Assembly: GCA_965183835.1 (NCBI GenBank)
Contig: CBCYME010000005.1
Span: 1-64,000 of the forward strand
Source: OMPR01 sp965183835
GTDB taxonomy: Bacteria > Pseudomonadota > Alphaproteobacteria > Rhodobacterales > Rhodobacteraceae
DNA: 64,000 nucleotides
Direction: 5' to 3'
Part shown: positions 24,494 through 32,943 of the stretch, piece by piece
Position numbering within the stretch: position 1 is the first letter of the stretch
Layout of the letters: each line of letters begins with the position of its first letter
Program-made: the position numbers and the translations under genes
The notes under the pieces: model-generated
What the model saw: only the letters and a program-made list of their open reading frames with translations
Database searches by the model: none
Told to the model about the DNA's origin: nothing

Positions 24494-25021
24494 ATGACCC
24501 AGATCGACCAGAAGGCCACGACAGGCATCAAAATGACCATAGGCGGGTCTGCAAAGACGGGTCACAACATTCAGCTGCAACAAGAAAGCGCAATTCGGGA
24601 TGTGTTTGGCACAGACGACAACCAGCTAGCTAACGGCCTTTTCAGCCATTGCCTAAAGCCTCTCAGCAAACATGAGACAGACGGCGACAATCCAAGCGCA
24701 GACGAGCGCACGTTCATGTTGGCAATCATCAACGACCTGAAACCAAAAGACGCCGTTGAACGAATGCTAGCGGTACAAATGGCCACAACCCACGTTGCCA
24801 CGATCCGCGCAGGCAGCTGGCTATCAAGGGCAGAGAACCTACAGCAAGGCCAAGCGCACTCCACGGCCTACAGCAAGTTAGCTCGCACCTTCACAGCGCA
24901 GGTTGCGGCGCTACGCAAGCACAGGACGGGTGGCAAGCAAACGGTCACGGTGCAGCACGTCAACGTATCTGAAGGCGGGCAAGCCATTGTCGGCAATGTT
25001 CAGACGGGGGGTAGGGGTTGA
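24494..25021 (+). CDS. Conserved hypothetical protein of mobile islands
   Basis: A 175-residue soluble protein. The middle carries DAVERMLAVQMATTHVATIR, and the end has YSKLARTFTAQVAALRKHRT, then QTVTVQHVNVSEGGQAIVGN. The last block is a recurring signature of uncharacterised proteins in alphaproteobacterial prophages and islands, usually followed by a short Cys-rich protein, as here. The function is unknown. The start follows a GGCGG site. It overlaps no other gene and lies just upstream of the Cys/His protein at 25044. Confidence 0.72.
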   Translation: MTQIDQKATTGIKMTIGGSAKTGHNIQLQQESAIRDVFGTDDNQLANGLFSHCLKPLSKHETDGDNPSADERTFMLAIINDLKPKDAVERMLAVQMATTHVATIRAGSWLSRAENLQQGQAHSTAYSKLARTFTAQVAALRKHRTGGKQTVTVQHVNVSEGGQAIVGNVQTGGRG

Positions 25022-25043
25022 ATTGAAAAGTGACGACAACCCC

Positions 25044-25292
25044 ATGCAAAGGGCGCACCAATCGCCACGATGCACAGCCCATGCCAAACACTCAGGCATT
25101 CCATGCAAAAATCCAGCGGTGCGCGGCTGGGGGGTTTGTCGGATGCATGGCGCAGGTGGTGGCCACAAGCACGGTTCTACGCACCCATCTTGGAAACATG
25201 GCATCAGGTCTCAGGACTGGATCAGGCAGCGTTCTAAGGTGGCGCATATGGTCAGGGAGTGGCGAGATATGGCAGAGCGCGACATGCTATGA
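25044..25292 (+). CDS. Small Cys/His-rich protein (HGGxxxG-like)
   Basis: An 82-residue protein with SPRCTAHAKHSGIPCKNPAV, then GWGVCRMHGAGGG, a C-x-A(H)-x5-C-x8-C-x2-H pattern seen in small island/phage proteins of Rhodobacterales. The carboxy part is basic and helical (WIRQRSKVAHMVREWRDMAE). The reading frame is open upstream of the ATG, and a TTG at 25023 that nearly overlaps the previous stop is an alternative start. The function is unknown; metal or nucleic-acid binding is possible. Confidence 0.6.
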   Translation: MQRAHQSPRCTAHAKHSGIPCKNPAVRGWGVCRMHGAGGGHKHGSTHPSWKHGIRSQDWIRQRSKVAHMVREWRDMAERDML

Positions 25293-25353
25293 TATAGTTA
25301 TCGGACCAATACGCGCGAGGGCGGTGTTGGTGGCGCAGATGTGAACTCGCGGT

Positions 25354-26436
25354 GAAGCGCAATTTCTGTGGGGTCAGTTTATCTGGATTACGGCTCTCCT
25401 TCCATCAGTTTTGCCCGGAACACCTCAGTGGGTGTTTTCCATCCCAGACACTTGCGCGGCGTTGCGTTGAGGCGGTCGCAAATTGACCTCAAATATCGAT
25501 TTGTGAATACCGTGGGATCGACTTTGCGAGGAAGGTAACGCCGCAGCCGATTATTGGTGTTCTCAACAGTGCCTTTTTGCCACGGGGAAGATGGATCGCA
25601 GAACCACGGCTCAACACCCAGACCATCCTTCAAATGCTGCCATGCGCTGAACTCAGTACCGCGATCAAAGGTGATCGAACGGCGGGCTTTTGAAGGGAGG
25701 GGTGAGAGGCTATTGATCAGACCTTCCATCACGGGTTTGGAGTGGCGGTCTGGGTTTTTGAGAACCACGGCAAACCGGCTGACACGCTCGACCAGAGACG
25801 TCACATTGGCTTTGCCGAACTCCTTGCGGAACATCACCAAATCGCATTCCCAATGGCCGAACTGGATTCGGTCAGCGATCGCTTCTGGACGATGTGCAAT
25901 GGCCAGTTCATCAAGGATATGACGCCCGTGATGCCTGCGCGTTCCACGTGGCCTGCGGCGGAGGCGATGCTGCGGGAGGTGCCGATAAAACTTCTCTTCA
26001 CGCCCATCCTTGGAATAGGCATATCGATAAATCGTCTCATGGCTGACGCGCGTCGGATGGCGCTCCAACCGCATGCGTCCCGCAATCTGTTCGGGTGACC
26101 ACCCGGCATCAAATCCGCTCCGCACGGCAGCCATAATGTCGGGATATCGGATCAACTTGCGATGCACCGCACGGCGTTCTTCGTAGCGGTCCTGAGCGAG
26201 CACCGCATGATAGCCGTTCAGCACAGGGTTTTCCTCATCGCGGTAGTCGTTTCGTTTGATCTCGCGGTAGATTGTCGAGGGCGCGCGGCACAGATTGTCG
26301 GCGATCTCTTTGACTGGTATCTTCGCTTCAAGCCATTTAGCCAGCTTGCGACGTTCTTCGAGGTTCAGGTGAGGGTAACAGCGTCCCATATTTTAACTCC
26401 ATGCAATTCAATACCTTGTTAAAGAATTTGCACTTC
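25354..26436 (-). mobile_element. IS30-family insertion sequence
   Basis: About 1.08 kb with imperfect terminal repeats: left GAAGCGCAATTTCTGT, right (reverse complement) GAAGTGCAAATTCTTT. It encloses a full transposase gene on the minus strand. The exact outer base and target duplication could not be fixed. Confidence 0.8.
25388..26389 (-). CDS. IS30-family transposase
   Basis: A 333-residue DDE transposase. The amino-terminal helix-turn-helix reads HLNLEERRKLAKWLEAKIPV and APSTIYREIKRN. The catalytic core has GHWECDLVMF (first Asp), RSITFDRGTEFSAW (second Asp), and PWQKGTVENTNNRLRRYLPR (Glu). These are the classic IS30 motifs. The frame is intact. Confidence 0.96.
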   Translation of the reverse strand: MGRCYPHLNLEERRKLAKWLEAKIPVKEIADNLCRAPSTIYREIKRNDYRDEENPVLNGYHAVLAQDRYEERRAVHRKLIRYPDIMAAVRSGFDAGWSPEQIAGRMRLERHPTRVSHETIYRYAYSKDGREEKFYRHLPQHRLRRRPRGTRRHHGRHILDELAIAHRPEAIADRIQFGHWECDLVMFRKEFGKANVTSLVERVSRFAVVLKNPDRHSKPVMEGLINSLSPLPSKARRSITFDRGTEFSAWQHLKDGLGVEPWFCDPSSPWQKGTVENTNNRLRRYLPRKVDPTVFTNRYLRSICDRLNATPRKCLGWKTPTEVFRAKLMEGEP

Positions 26437-26802
26437 GTATGTGAATCCACCAGATCAGGCCTCAAAGGCCGATAATGCCCATTATGTTAAATTTATTATT
26501 GTTTGTTTTCTAAGACTTAGTTGAAATTGGCCCTGTTTTGGCGTTATTTCACACCATGCGTAATATTGTTACTCTAAGCATTATTGAACAAAACCAACGG
26601 CTTAGCCTAAATTGGCGACTTACCCACAGGCGACAACCATCATCCTGCATCTTCTTATTTCATATCTTCTTACTTCACCCCCTAAATAATCGTTTCCTGT
26701 CAAATGCTTAGCCTCTCAAAAGGGACAAATCGCGGGTCTACGGGGACAAATCGCGGGCTATGGGGACTTATCAATTTATCGCGTCCCCCATAGTGTTACC
26801 AC
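26437..26802. other. AT-rich region followed by iteron-like repeats
   Basis: No gene. Positions 26470-26530 are strongly AT-rich. At 26722-26736 and 26743-26757 the 15-mer GGGACAAATCGCGGG occurs twice with a 21-bp period, about two helical turns. A third, degenerate GGGGAC unit follows at 26762 and is part of an inverted repeat with GTCCCCC at 26783. The arrangement resembles a plasmid origin or an initiator operator, but no rep gene is adjacent. Confidence 0.5.
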
Positions 26803-26997
26803 ATGAGCAAAACCACAGTCCAAGATGCAATCAAATTCAACCGCGCCAACCCTGATGCAATCATCGCAGCGGGTGAGCTGGTGGATAAAGTCAGTGTTTG
26901 GAAAGAAGGGCGGCGAGGAAAGCGGTGTCCCGCCACAAATTCCCATTCTCACTCTCGCTATAACAAATGCAAGCAGCACGTGCTGCGTCAAATCTGA
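26803..26997 (+). CDS. Small hypothetical protein upstream of an XRE regulator
   Basis: A possible 64-residue protein, MSKTTVQDAIKFNRANPDAI then IAAGELVDKVSVWKEG, with a basic tail rich in His, Lys and Cys. It ends 10 bp before the XRE regulator and follows the iteron-like repeats. Its ribosome-binding site is weak. The first 40 residues look protein-like; the tail less so, and a frame disruption is possible. No function recognised. Confidence 0.4.
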   Translation: MSKTTVQDAIKFNRANPDAIIAAGELVDKVSVWKEGRRGKRCPATNSHSHSRYNKCKQHVLRQI

Positions 26998-27007
26998 GAG
27001 AATAGCG

Positions 27008-27409
27008 ATGACCAAAAAACCACATGCGGATACGCCTTTAGCGCTATATATCGAACGCCGTGTTCTGGAACTGAAACCGAAGAAATCCCAAGGGCAAATT
27101 GCAAGCGAGGTAGGTTTCCCAAACCCCAACATGGTGACCATGATCAAAAATGGCACAAGCAAGTTGGCCCTGGATCGTGTGCCATCGATGGCTCGCGCCC
27201 TGGAGTGCGATCCGGCATATCTTATGCGGTTGGCATTGGAGCAAGCCGTGGGAGATACTGCCGCGCAGGCCATTGAGGACATCTACGGCACGCCCATCAC
27301 CGAAAACGAGTTGGGCTGGCTGGAAGAGATCCGCGATGCCTCACGCAATAAGAACCCTCGCCTGACCACCAGGTCTCGCGCGGCGCTCAGGGCAATCTTT
27401 GGGGGATAA
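27008..27409 (+). CDS. XRE-type helix-turn-helix regulator
   Basis: A 133-residue protein. Residues 9-60 form a lambda-repressor-like helix-turn-helix: LALYIERRVLELKPKKSQGQ, then IASEVGFPNPNMVTMIKNGT and SKLALDRVPSMARALE. The rest is helical, with NELGWLEEIRDASRNKNPRL near the end. The ATG at 27008 was taken rather than the long in-frame extension because it gives the family's usual start. It probably regulates the island, perhaps through the operator-like repeats at 27651-27799. Immediately followed by a 44-residue gene. Confidence 0.75.
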   Translation: MTKKPHADTPLALYIERRVLELKPKKSQGQIASEVGFPNPNMVTMIKNGTSKLALDRVPSMARALECDPAYLMRLALEQAVGDTAAQAIEDIYGTPITENELGWLEEIRDASRNKNPRLTTRSRAALRAIFGG

Positions 27410-27414
27410 GTAGG

Positions 27415-27549
27415 ATGGTCAAAACAGACCCCCTCACAGCGAATGAACGTGCTTGGCTGAGCTTTCTGCGGGATGTGAGCAAAGGCACTGACCCTGCTCC
27501 CACGCTGCGTCGTGTGCAACTCCTGAGGCGTATCTGCGGTCTCAGGTGA
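27415..27549 (+). CDS. Small hypothetical protein (44 residues)
   Basis: A short frame, MVKTDPLTANERAWLSFLRD through TLRRVQLLRRICGLR, starts five bases after the XRE stop, with AAGTAGG upstream. The PLTxxERAW(L)xFLR start and the TDPAPTL segment resemble small proteins beside XRE regulators in phage-like islands. It is predicted to be helical. The function is unknown. Confidence 0.5.
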   Translation: MVKTDPLTANERAWLSFLRDVSKGTDPAPTLRRVQLLRRICGLR

Positions 27550-27650
27550 GCCGATAGCTGCCACACGGCCTCGCGCCGGCGAGGTATGGATCAAGCGCCG
27601 CGCCGCGCCGGATCCCGATTGCGCCCTCAAAAGGTTGCGTAAGGTTGACA

Positions 27651-27799
27651 AAGGTTTACATCGGACGCCGCCAAGCCTGATTTATGTAAACCTTTTGATC
27701 CCCAAAACCCGCAAAAATGGGCCAAAAGGTTTACATAAGGTTTACATTAAGTTGACAAATCTGAGCCTGAAAACAAAAAAATGAGATTATGTAAACCTT
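27651..27799. repeat. Cluster of five AAGGTTTACAT motifs
   Basis: The 11-mer AAGGTTTACAT occurs three times forward (27651-27661, 27726-27736, 27737-27747) and twice inverted (27684-27694, 27789-27799), all exact. Degenerate copies lie near 27632. TTGACA hexamers at 27645 and 27752 could be -35 elements inside the cluster. It looks like an operator or replication iteron array downstream of the XRE gene. Confidence 0.85.
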
Positions 27800-28491
27800 T
27801 CGCGCCGTTGCGCCCAGTAAAACAAGGGTATTGAAAATATCCCAGCCCTTAGATTTGCAGTTTCGGTAACGTGCAGGCCCCGCTTAGGTGCTAAGAAGGG
27901 TAGGCAATTTCCCCGAAAAATTTGTGCGCATTGATAATACGGCGGCACAATGAACGATGGGGCTGACAGATCACAACCAATTTCGGATCGTCCAGAGGAG
28001 CCTACCTGTCCGTCCGCAACAGCCCGTTCGTCTCTGACCTGGCGGCCCAGTCCTCCCAGTGCCTGGCAGCTTGCATCTTGGCCGCTTCATAGAGGCAATC
28101 ACTAGGTCAAACCAACTCAGAAATAAAACTGTCACCGGTATCGGCGCTATATTCAACTACAAGCGCGAATGGCGAAGCACTTTACGGCCGCCATTCCGCA
28201 CTTAAGGTCATGCCCGAACTAAAAGATGTCGATCTGGTTCGGATACGCATTTCATCAGTGGCTGAGCTGGACCAGGTGCTGAATCATTTGAGTGACCCTG
28301 ACCAACTATCAGCTTGATGGTGTCCTCGCTCGCCGCGGTCTCGTTGAGAGCAGACTGAGCACTTTGCTCAAATCCCCAAACTTCAAATCCGACGCAGCCT
28401 CCAGTCACCCACAACAATTTTTGCCTAGAAGAGTTGACTGCAGTCGTGATTGTGAATATTAAATTCACAATCACAGTCGAGAGGATTCGCA
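27800..28491. other. Mostly non-coding stretch upstream of the 173-residue protein
   Basis: No complete gene is supported. The only protein-like reading is the fragment at 28093-28317. Just before 28492 an AT-rich segment with the inverted pair GTGATTGTGAATATTAAA and TTCACAATCAC (28446-28475) may form the promoter or operator of the next gene. Confidence 0.4.
28093..28317 (+). pseudogene. Possible decayed gene fragment
   Basis: A frame with no start codon reads SEIKLSPVSALYSTTSANGE, ALYGRHSALKVMPELKDVDL, VRIRISSVAELDQVLNHLSD and ends at a TGA. The composition is protein-like, but I recognise no family. It could be the end of a gene whose beginning was deleted. Confidence 0.25.
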
Positions 28492-29013
28492 ATGGCACTG
28501 TCCGCAAAAGAACGTAAGCAAAAACAACTCGAAAAAGAACGCCAGGAATTAGCTAGGAAAACAGACGCCACCTATCCATTTATAAACACGCCTTTTTTCC
28601 AACACCTTGAACGTGATGGCAACTGGAGCTCGGTTGAGCTGTGCTTTGAATTACTGGGGATGGACCCTCCTGTTTTTGAGGATGACAGGGGGCCCGCCGA
28701 TTTTGCCGCCGAAGAATGCTTCTCCACGGATGAGGAACGGATTGAGGCTTTCCAGTGTTCTGAGAAGTCCATTGGGCGTGCAGAGGTAATGGTGGACATG
28801 ATGCTGGACGCGGCAACCGAGCTTTCAAGCATCATCAATCAGTTCAAGCAGGATGAGCTGCAAAATCGCCGTGAAGAACTGGAGAAGTCCGACCTGTCCG
28901 AACCGAACAGACGCAGTGAAGCCCTTGAGGCCGCTGCGGATATCGCAAGACTACAAGAGGCCTTGCGGAAAAATGTTCGCCGCACATTCCCGGCCTGGCG
29001 GATCAAGCTCTAA
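28492..29013 (+). CDS. Hypothetical protein upstream of a DUF927 ATPase
   Basis: A 173-residue protein, very charged and largely helical, with a probable coiled coil at both ends (AKERKQKQLEKERQELARKT and EALEAAADIARLQEALRK). The middle has FINTPFFQHLERDGNWSSVE. A good GAGAGGA site precedes the ATG. It lies 173 bp before the DUF927 gene on the same strand, and the pair probably forms one functional unit. Family and function are not recognised. Confidence 0.75.
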   Translation: MALSAKERKQKQLEKERQELARKTDATYPFINTPFFQHLERDGNWSSVELCFELLGMDPPVFEDDRGPADFAAEECFSTDEERIEAFQCSEKSIGRAEVMVDMMLDAATELSSIINQFKQDELQNRREELEKSDLSEPNRRSEALEAAADIARLQEALRKNVRRTFPAWRIKL

Positions 29014-29186
29014 ACATACGGGTTAGCGGCACAGAGGCATTCAGTCTCCCGGCTTTCTTTCTCCAGCACACATTCAAGACGCACAACAAACCGGCATGCG
29101 CATCATCGCCTCCGGTAACAGAGAAACTATGCCTTCTTCTCTCTGTCGCGACAGGCACGGCAATCTTTACTGAAAGGACGAACAAA

Positions 29187-30932
29187 ATGGACGGCAATTT
29201 TTCTACCCGCCTGGATCCCCTTATCTCACATGCACCTCCAGCAGGGTTTTCAAATGTGCACGACGGAATTTACCTGGAAAAAGAGGACAAGGATGGAAAT
29301 GTAGAACAGCAATGGCTGTGTTCACATATTGCCGTAGTCGCACTAGGTCGAAATGCAGACCATACTGGATGGAGCCGATGCATTGAGCTCACGGACCCGG
29401 ACGGTGTGCTCCACCAGTGGTTTGTCCCCGAGAGAGAACTAACAACTGGCTTTAACAAGATCCTAGCCGGGCTACGTGACCGTGGCCTCAAGCTGGCAAG
29501 TGGAACGTCTGCTCGCAAAAGTATGCAAGACCTATTGACCAGGTGGGAGCCTATCGATCGCTACGTCTCAACCGATCGCCTCGGCTGGGCTGATGCATCA
29601 AAGAAAGCGTTCGTGCTCGGAGACAAACGCGTCGTTGGAACAACAAACACCGTCTTTCTAAACGATGCCGCGCCCGATGGGGCGCCAGAAATGAGACAGC
29701 GAGGCATGCTGGACGAGTGGCGCGACGAAGTCGCCAGCCTGTGCCGGGGGAACCCAGTTCTTATTACTTCTGTCTCATTGGCTTTCGCTGGGCCGTTGCT
29801 GGAATTGTTGGAGAAAGAGTCCGCAGGCATGCACCTACGGGGTGGTTCATCAAGCGGCAAAACGACCGCTATGGGGGCCGCTGTGTCCGTCTGGGGTAGC
29901 CCGAAACTCATGCACAGTTGGCGGGCGACGGCGAATGCCTTGGAGGGCGTTGCCGCCACATGTAATAGCTCTCTCCTTGCTCTTGACGAACTGGGGCAAG
30001 TTTCTGGCAGAGACGTTGGAGATGCCGTTTACACGCTCGCCAACGGCCAAGGAAAGGCACGTTCAACCTCTACAGGCAAGTTGCAGCAAAAGGCTAAATG
30101 GCGTCTGATGCTGCTTTCCACCGGAGAGATTTCGCTGGCAGATAAGATGGCAGAAGCCGGAAAGTCCCCAATGGCGGGCCAAGATGTGCGACTCATCGAC
30201 ATCGCGGCGGACACACGACTTCACGGTGTTTTTGATGAAATCCATGGCTCTGTTGATAGTGCGGCCTTCGCCAATACAATAAAGCAAGGCACCGCAAAAT
30301 GCTATGGAGCGGCTGGGCCCGCCTTCGTTGAACAGCTAATTTCTTTTCCTGATCAACATGCATATTTCTCGGAAATGATATCGAAAACGGTTTCAAACTG
30401 GAAAGCCAGATTGGACACGAGCAATGATGGGCAGACAGAGAGAGTCCTCGGTCATTTCGCGTTGATTGCCGTGGCAGGACATCTGGCCACCAAATTCGGA
30501 ATTACTGGCTGGCAGCCAGGCACTGCTTTATCTGCTGCCTTTGAGCTTGCAAGTGATTGGCGCGAAGCACAGGACCGCTCCGAAAAATGGCAAATTGAAA
30601 CGGCGGCCCTCCGGACCCGTGATTATCTGAAACTATACGGCACCAACTGCTTCGAGACACCTAGCAGCAATCCTGTTTTGAACCGAGCAGGCTATCGAGA
30701 TGACAAGTGGTTCTACATCCTCGGCGATGCTTGGAATGCGATTCACGCAGGGCGTTCTCCTGCGGAAGAAGCGAAGCACCTTATCGCCGGAAGGTGGCTG
30801 GTCAAAGGGGACGGAAAGAACCTCAAGAGTAAAACACCTAGCTGGGTAGTTGGGCGCCCACGTGCCTACAAGATCAGGGCAGATATTTTGGAAAGCTCGC
30901 CAAGCGGCTCTGCGGAACTCGACGCAGCGTAG
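29187..30932 (+). CDS. DUF927-domain P-loop ATPase
   Basis: A 581-residue protein of the DUF927 family, found in phages, plasmids and integrative elements and thought to be helicase-like. The Walker A motif is GGSSSGKTT near residue 220; LLALDELGQ about 45 residues later is Walker B. A WRLMLLSTGEISLADKM segment follows, typical of the superfamily III-like helicase core. A strong AAAGGACG site precedes the ATG. These proteins often replace a replication helicase or primase, which fits an autonomous element, but the function is inferred. A hairpin lies directly after the stop. Confidence 0.88.
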   Translation: MDGNFSTRLDPLISHAPPAGFSNVHDGIYLEKEDKDGNVEQQWLCSHIAVVALGRNADHTGWSRCIELTDPDGVLHQWFVPERELTTGFNKILAGLRDRGLKLASGTSARKSMQDLLTRWEPIDRYVSTDRLGWADASKKAFVLGDKRVVGTTNTVFLNDAAPDGAPEMRQRGMLDEWRDEVASLCRGNPVLITSVSLAFAGPLLELLEKESAGMHLRGGSSSGKTTAMGAAVSVWGSPKLMHSWRATANALEGVAATCNSSLLALDELGQVSGRDVGDAVYTLANGQGKARSTSTGKLQQKAKWRLMLLSTGEISLADKMAEAGKSPMAGQDVRLIDIAADTRLHGVFDEIHGSVDSAAFANTIKQGTAKCYGAAGPAFVEQLISFPDQHAYFSEMISKTVSNWKARLDTSNDGQTERVLGHFALIAVAGHLATKFGITGWQPGTALSAAFELASDWREAQDRSEKWQIETAALRTRDYLKLYGTNCFETPSSNPVLNRAGYRDDKWFYILGDAWNAIHAGRSPAEEAKHLIAGRWLVKGDGKNLKSKTPSWVVGRPRAYKIRADILESSPSGSAELDAA

Positions 30933-30937
30933 GACTG

Positions 30938-30978
30938 GTCGGACAGTCGGATAACTTTTTCGTGCCCGACTGTCCGAC
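30938..30978 (+). terminator. Perfect 13-bp hairpin after the DUF927 gene
   Basis: GTCGGACAGTCGG (30938-30950) pairs perfectly with CCGACTGTCCGAC (30966-30978), six bases after the stop. The loop holds CTTTTT, but no T-run follows the second arm, so it may instead be a protein site or mRNA stabiliser. Confidence 0.55.
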
Positions 30979-31194
30979 CGTCCGACCCGCCCTAACACCG
31001 GATAGGCTTTTCCTAAGCAGACGGTTTTCCGCGTGCCTCCAAGAGGGGGGAAAAGTCCAACTTCAAGGAATTCACAGCCATCATTCTCCTATGAGAATTC
31101 CAAAGGGGGATCGGATAGCCATCCACACACCCTCCCCCTCATAGCCACACACGCAAACAGCTACATGCACATATAGCTAGAGAGGAACCTCCAG

Positions 31195-31995
31195 ATGCCA
31201 ACCGCCCCCCCAAAACAGTCACCGTCTAAGACAAGCGTTCGCGGAAAGCCCCTACCAAAGCTGGCCGTCGGCTATGCACGTGTTTCAACGTCACGCCAAA
31301 GTAAGAAAGGCATCAGCCTTGACGCACAGAAGGTCGCTATCAGAGATTTTACGGAATATGCAGGATACACTTTGGTTGAGATTTTTGAAGATTCTGCATC
31401 TGGCATGGGTGCTCGAAGCTTCGCAGATCGCAAAGGTCTCCGACTGGCACTTGAATTGGCTTCACACGAAGGATCTGACTTGATCGTCTGGGACTGGGAC
31501 CGCCTCTCACGTTACTCAAGCTTCGAGAAACAGATCCTCAAACACCTCGCAGAAGGAAGTAAAGTTATCTGCGCCAAGGATGGAACCCTTTTGAGTGATG
31601 CGGCAAAAAATTCAGCCTTCAAGCACTCTGAAGTTGTTGGCTCAGAGATATCTCGGAGAACAAAGGCTAGGATGGACGAGATGCGCCTAGAAGGTGTCGT
31701 CTTTGGAAATCCAGAGATCCGAGACAAGGTGCAACCACTCGGTGTCGACGCCTGGTCTAAAGTTGCAAAGGAACAAGACCTAAGAATTGCAGATTTACTG
31801 CGCGGTTTGCCGGATCCATTTGCACCTACCCATGCCCAAGTTGCCGATCTACTGAATGAGAAAGGCCTCCTGACACTACACCGTAAGGAATGGAACAAAT
31901 CTCGAGTGCGACAGCCTGTATCTCGCGCACGTCAGATCCTCCGGGCAGAAGAAAAGATGAAGCATGAGGCCGATCCCCGCTTCGGTAAATTCTAA
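31195..31995 (+). CDS. Serine recombinase (resolvase/invertase family)
   Basis: A 266-residue site-specific recombinase. LAVGYARVSTSRQSKKGISL places the catalytic Ser in RVS near residue 30. The catalytic domain continues with IFEDSASGMGARSFADRKGL and LIVWDWDRLSRYSSF. The carboxy half is a DNA-binding part (APTHAQVADLLNEKGLLT). The GAGAGGAACC site supports the ATG. It is larger than Tn3-type resolvases (about 185) and smaller than large serine integrases (over 400). It probably handles excision, integration or multimer resolution of the 24-32 kb island. Confidence 0.88.
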   Translation: MPTAPPKQSPSKTSVRGKPLPKLAVGYARVSTSRQSKKGISLDAQKVAIRDFTEYAGYTLVEIFEDSASGMGARSFADRKGLRLALELASHEGSDLIVWDWDRLSRYSSFEKQILKHLAEGSKVICAKDGTLLSDAAKNSAFKHSEVVGSEISRRTKARMDEMRLEGVVFGNPEIRDKVQPLGVDAWSKVAKEQDLRIADLLRGLPDPFAPTHAQVADLLNEKGLLTLHRKEWNKSRVRQPVSRARQILRAEEKMKHEADPRFGKF

Positions 31996-32222
31996 GCCGA
32001 AGCTCTCAATAGCAAGAGCTATGAGCGGTGACGTGGGCCTAGGGCGTTCAGCAATCGCTAAGGCCACGACATCAACTGAAATGCTGTCATCGGGTATCGC
32101 GACACCGATTAACGGCAGAGATGGCGCTGAAAAAGTGAGGAATGTGAAACCTAAGACGGTGGTGGCCTTGAGGGGAGGCAACAGATTTACACCCGATTAT
32201 CCGTCTTGTCTTGGCTGTTCAT
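31996..32222. other. Gap after the recombinase
   Basis: No gene, repeat or hairpin is supported in these 227 bases. A plus-strand open frame exists but has no recognisable motif and no ribosome-binding site. Confidence 0.3.
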
Positions 32223-32420
32223 TTAACGTTCTGGGTCGCTCCAGCGACGCATCAAGGCATAGACAATCGCAAGCGGGAAAAAGATGACAGCCCATATCAG
32301 AAGCCATACCGCTGAGCCACGCGGTGTATTCGGACTTCGGGGTTTCACCAAAGCCGTAACGACCACTACCAGAATGAAGAACAAAAAGAGTTGGCCGGGC
32401 AACCCGATATTGTTAAGCAT
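32223..32420 (-). CDS. Small two-helix membrane protein
   Basis: A 65-residue protein with two predicted membrane helices: LFLFFILVVVVTALV and SAVWLLIWAVIFFPLAIVYA, separated by a short basic loop, with a charged RRWSDPER tail. The ATG at 32420 has CGGAG six bases upstream; longer in-frame starts lack a site. No family is recognised. Confidence 0.6.
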   Translation of the reverse strand: MLNNIGLPGQLFLFFILVVVVTALVKPRSPNTPRGSAVWLLIWAVIFFPLAIVYALMRRWSDPER

Positions 32421-32715
32421 AAAATCTCCGTTTTCACTTGGGCCGTTTGAAGGTGTTTTATGCACGCATGCATTCCTCTGTCAGCTTAAACGATAGCAAA
32501 CAAATAACCTTGTTGAAAACTAGAAAGCCGATAACGTATTGCTCCTCGCTTCACGACGAGCCCTTGGCAAGGAATGGCTAGACATCCCGATGGGAGCCAT
32601 CGGGTGCACACAAGGGAAAGTAGAAGTCCTAGAGTTTATGCAGATATGCGATGGGGATGGGCTCTGGCGCCGCCACGACCGGGCGTTCGGAACCTCCCAT
32701 AGCATTGCTTCCAGC

Positions 32716-32943
32716 CTAGAGCTCCTCGGCTGCATCTGCACTGATCTCGACGACATCCTGAAGCCCGACGTCGTGACCGTCGCACAGCCTAGCCATTATA
32801 TGATGAACTAGTGCAGACCTTGCATTGAGGAACGCATCAAAATCGTCCGATCGCAGCGCCACTGGGGGAACGCAGTGCGATCTTAGGCGCCGGTCGACCT
32901 CTTCCTCAGGCAAACCAACCTCGTCCGCTCGTTCGGCAACGTA
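32716..32943 (-). pseudogene. C-terminal gene fragment cut by a transposon end
   Basis: The minus strand reads in one frame from the inverted repeat at 32943 to a stop at 32716: LDPYVAERADEVGLPEEEVD, RRLRSHCVPPVALRSDDFDA, FLNARSALVHHIMARL. The block looks like the tail of a larger protein; I do not recognise the family with confidence. The 5' part was lost where the transposon inserted or recombined. Confidence 0.5.

Noticed and set aside
28208..28507. 99-codon minus-strand gene with a hydrophobic start
   Set aside because: Its start overlaps the well-supported gene at 28492 and it has no ribosome site or recognisable motif.
32539..32811. 90-codon plus-strand hypothetical gene
   Set aside because: It overlaps a protein-like minus-strand fragment (32716-32943), has no good ribosome site and no motif.
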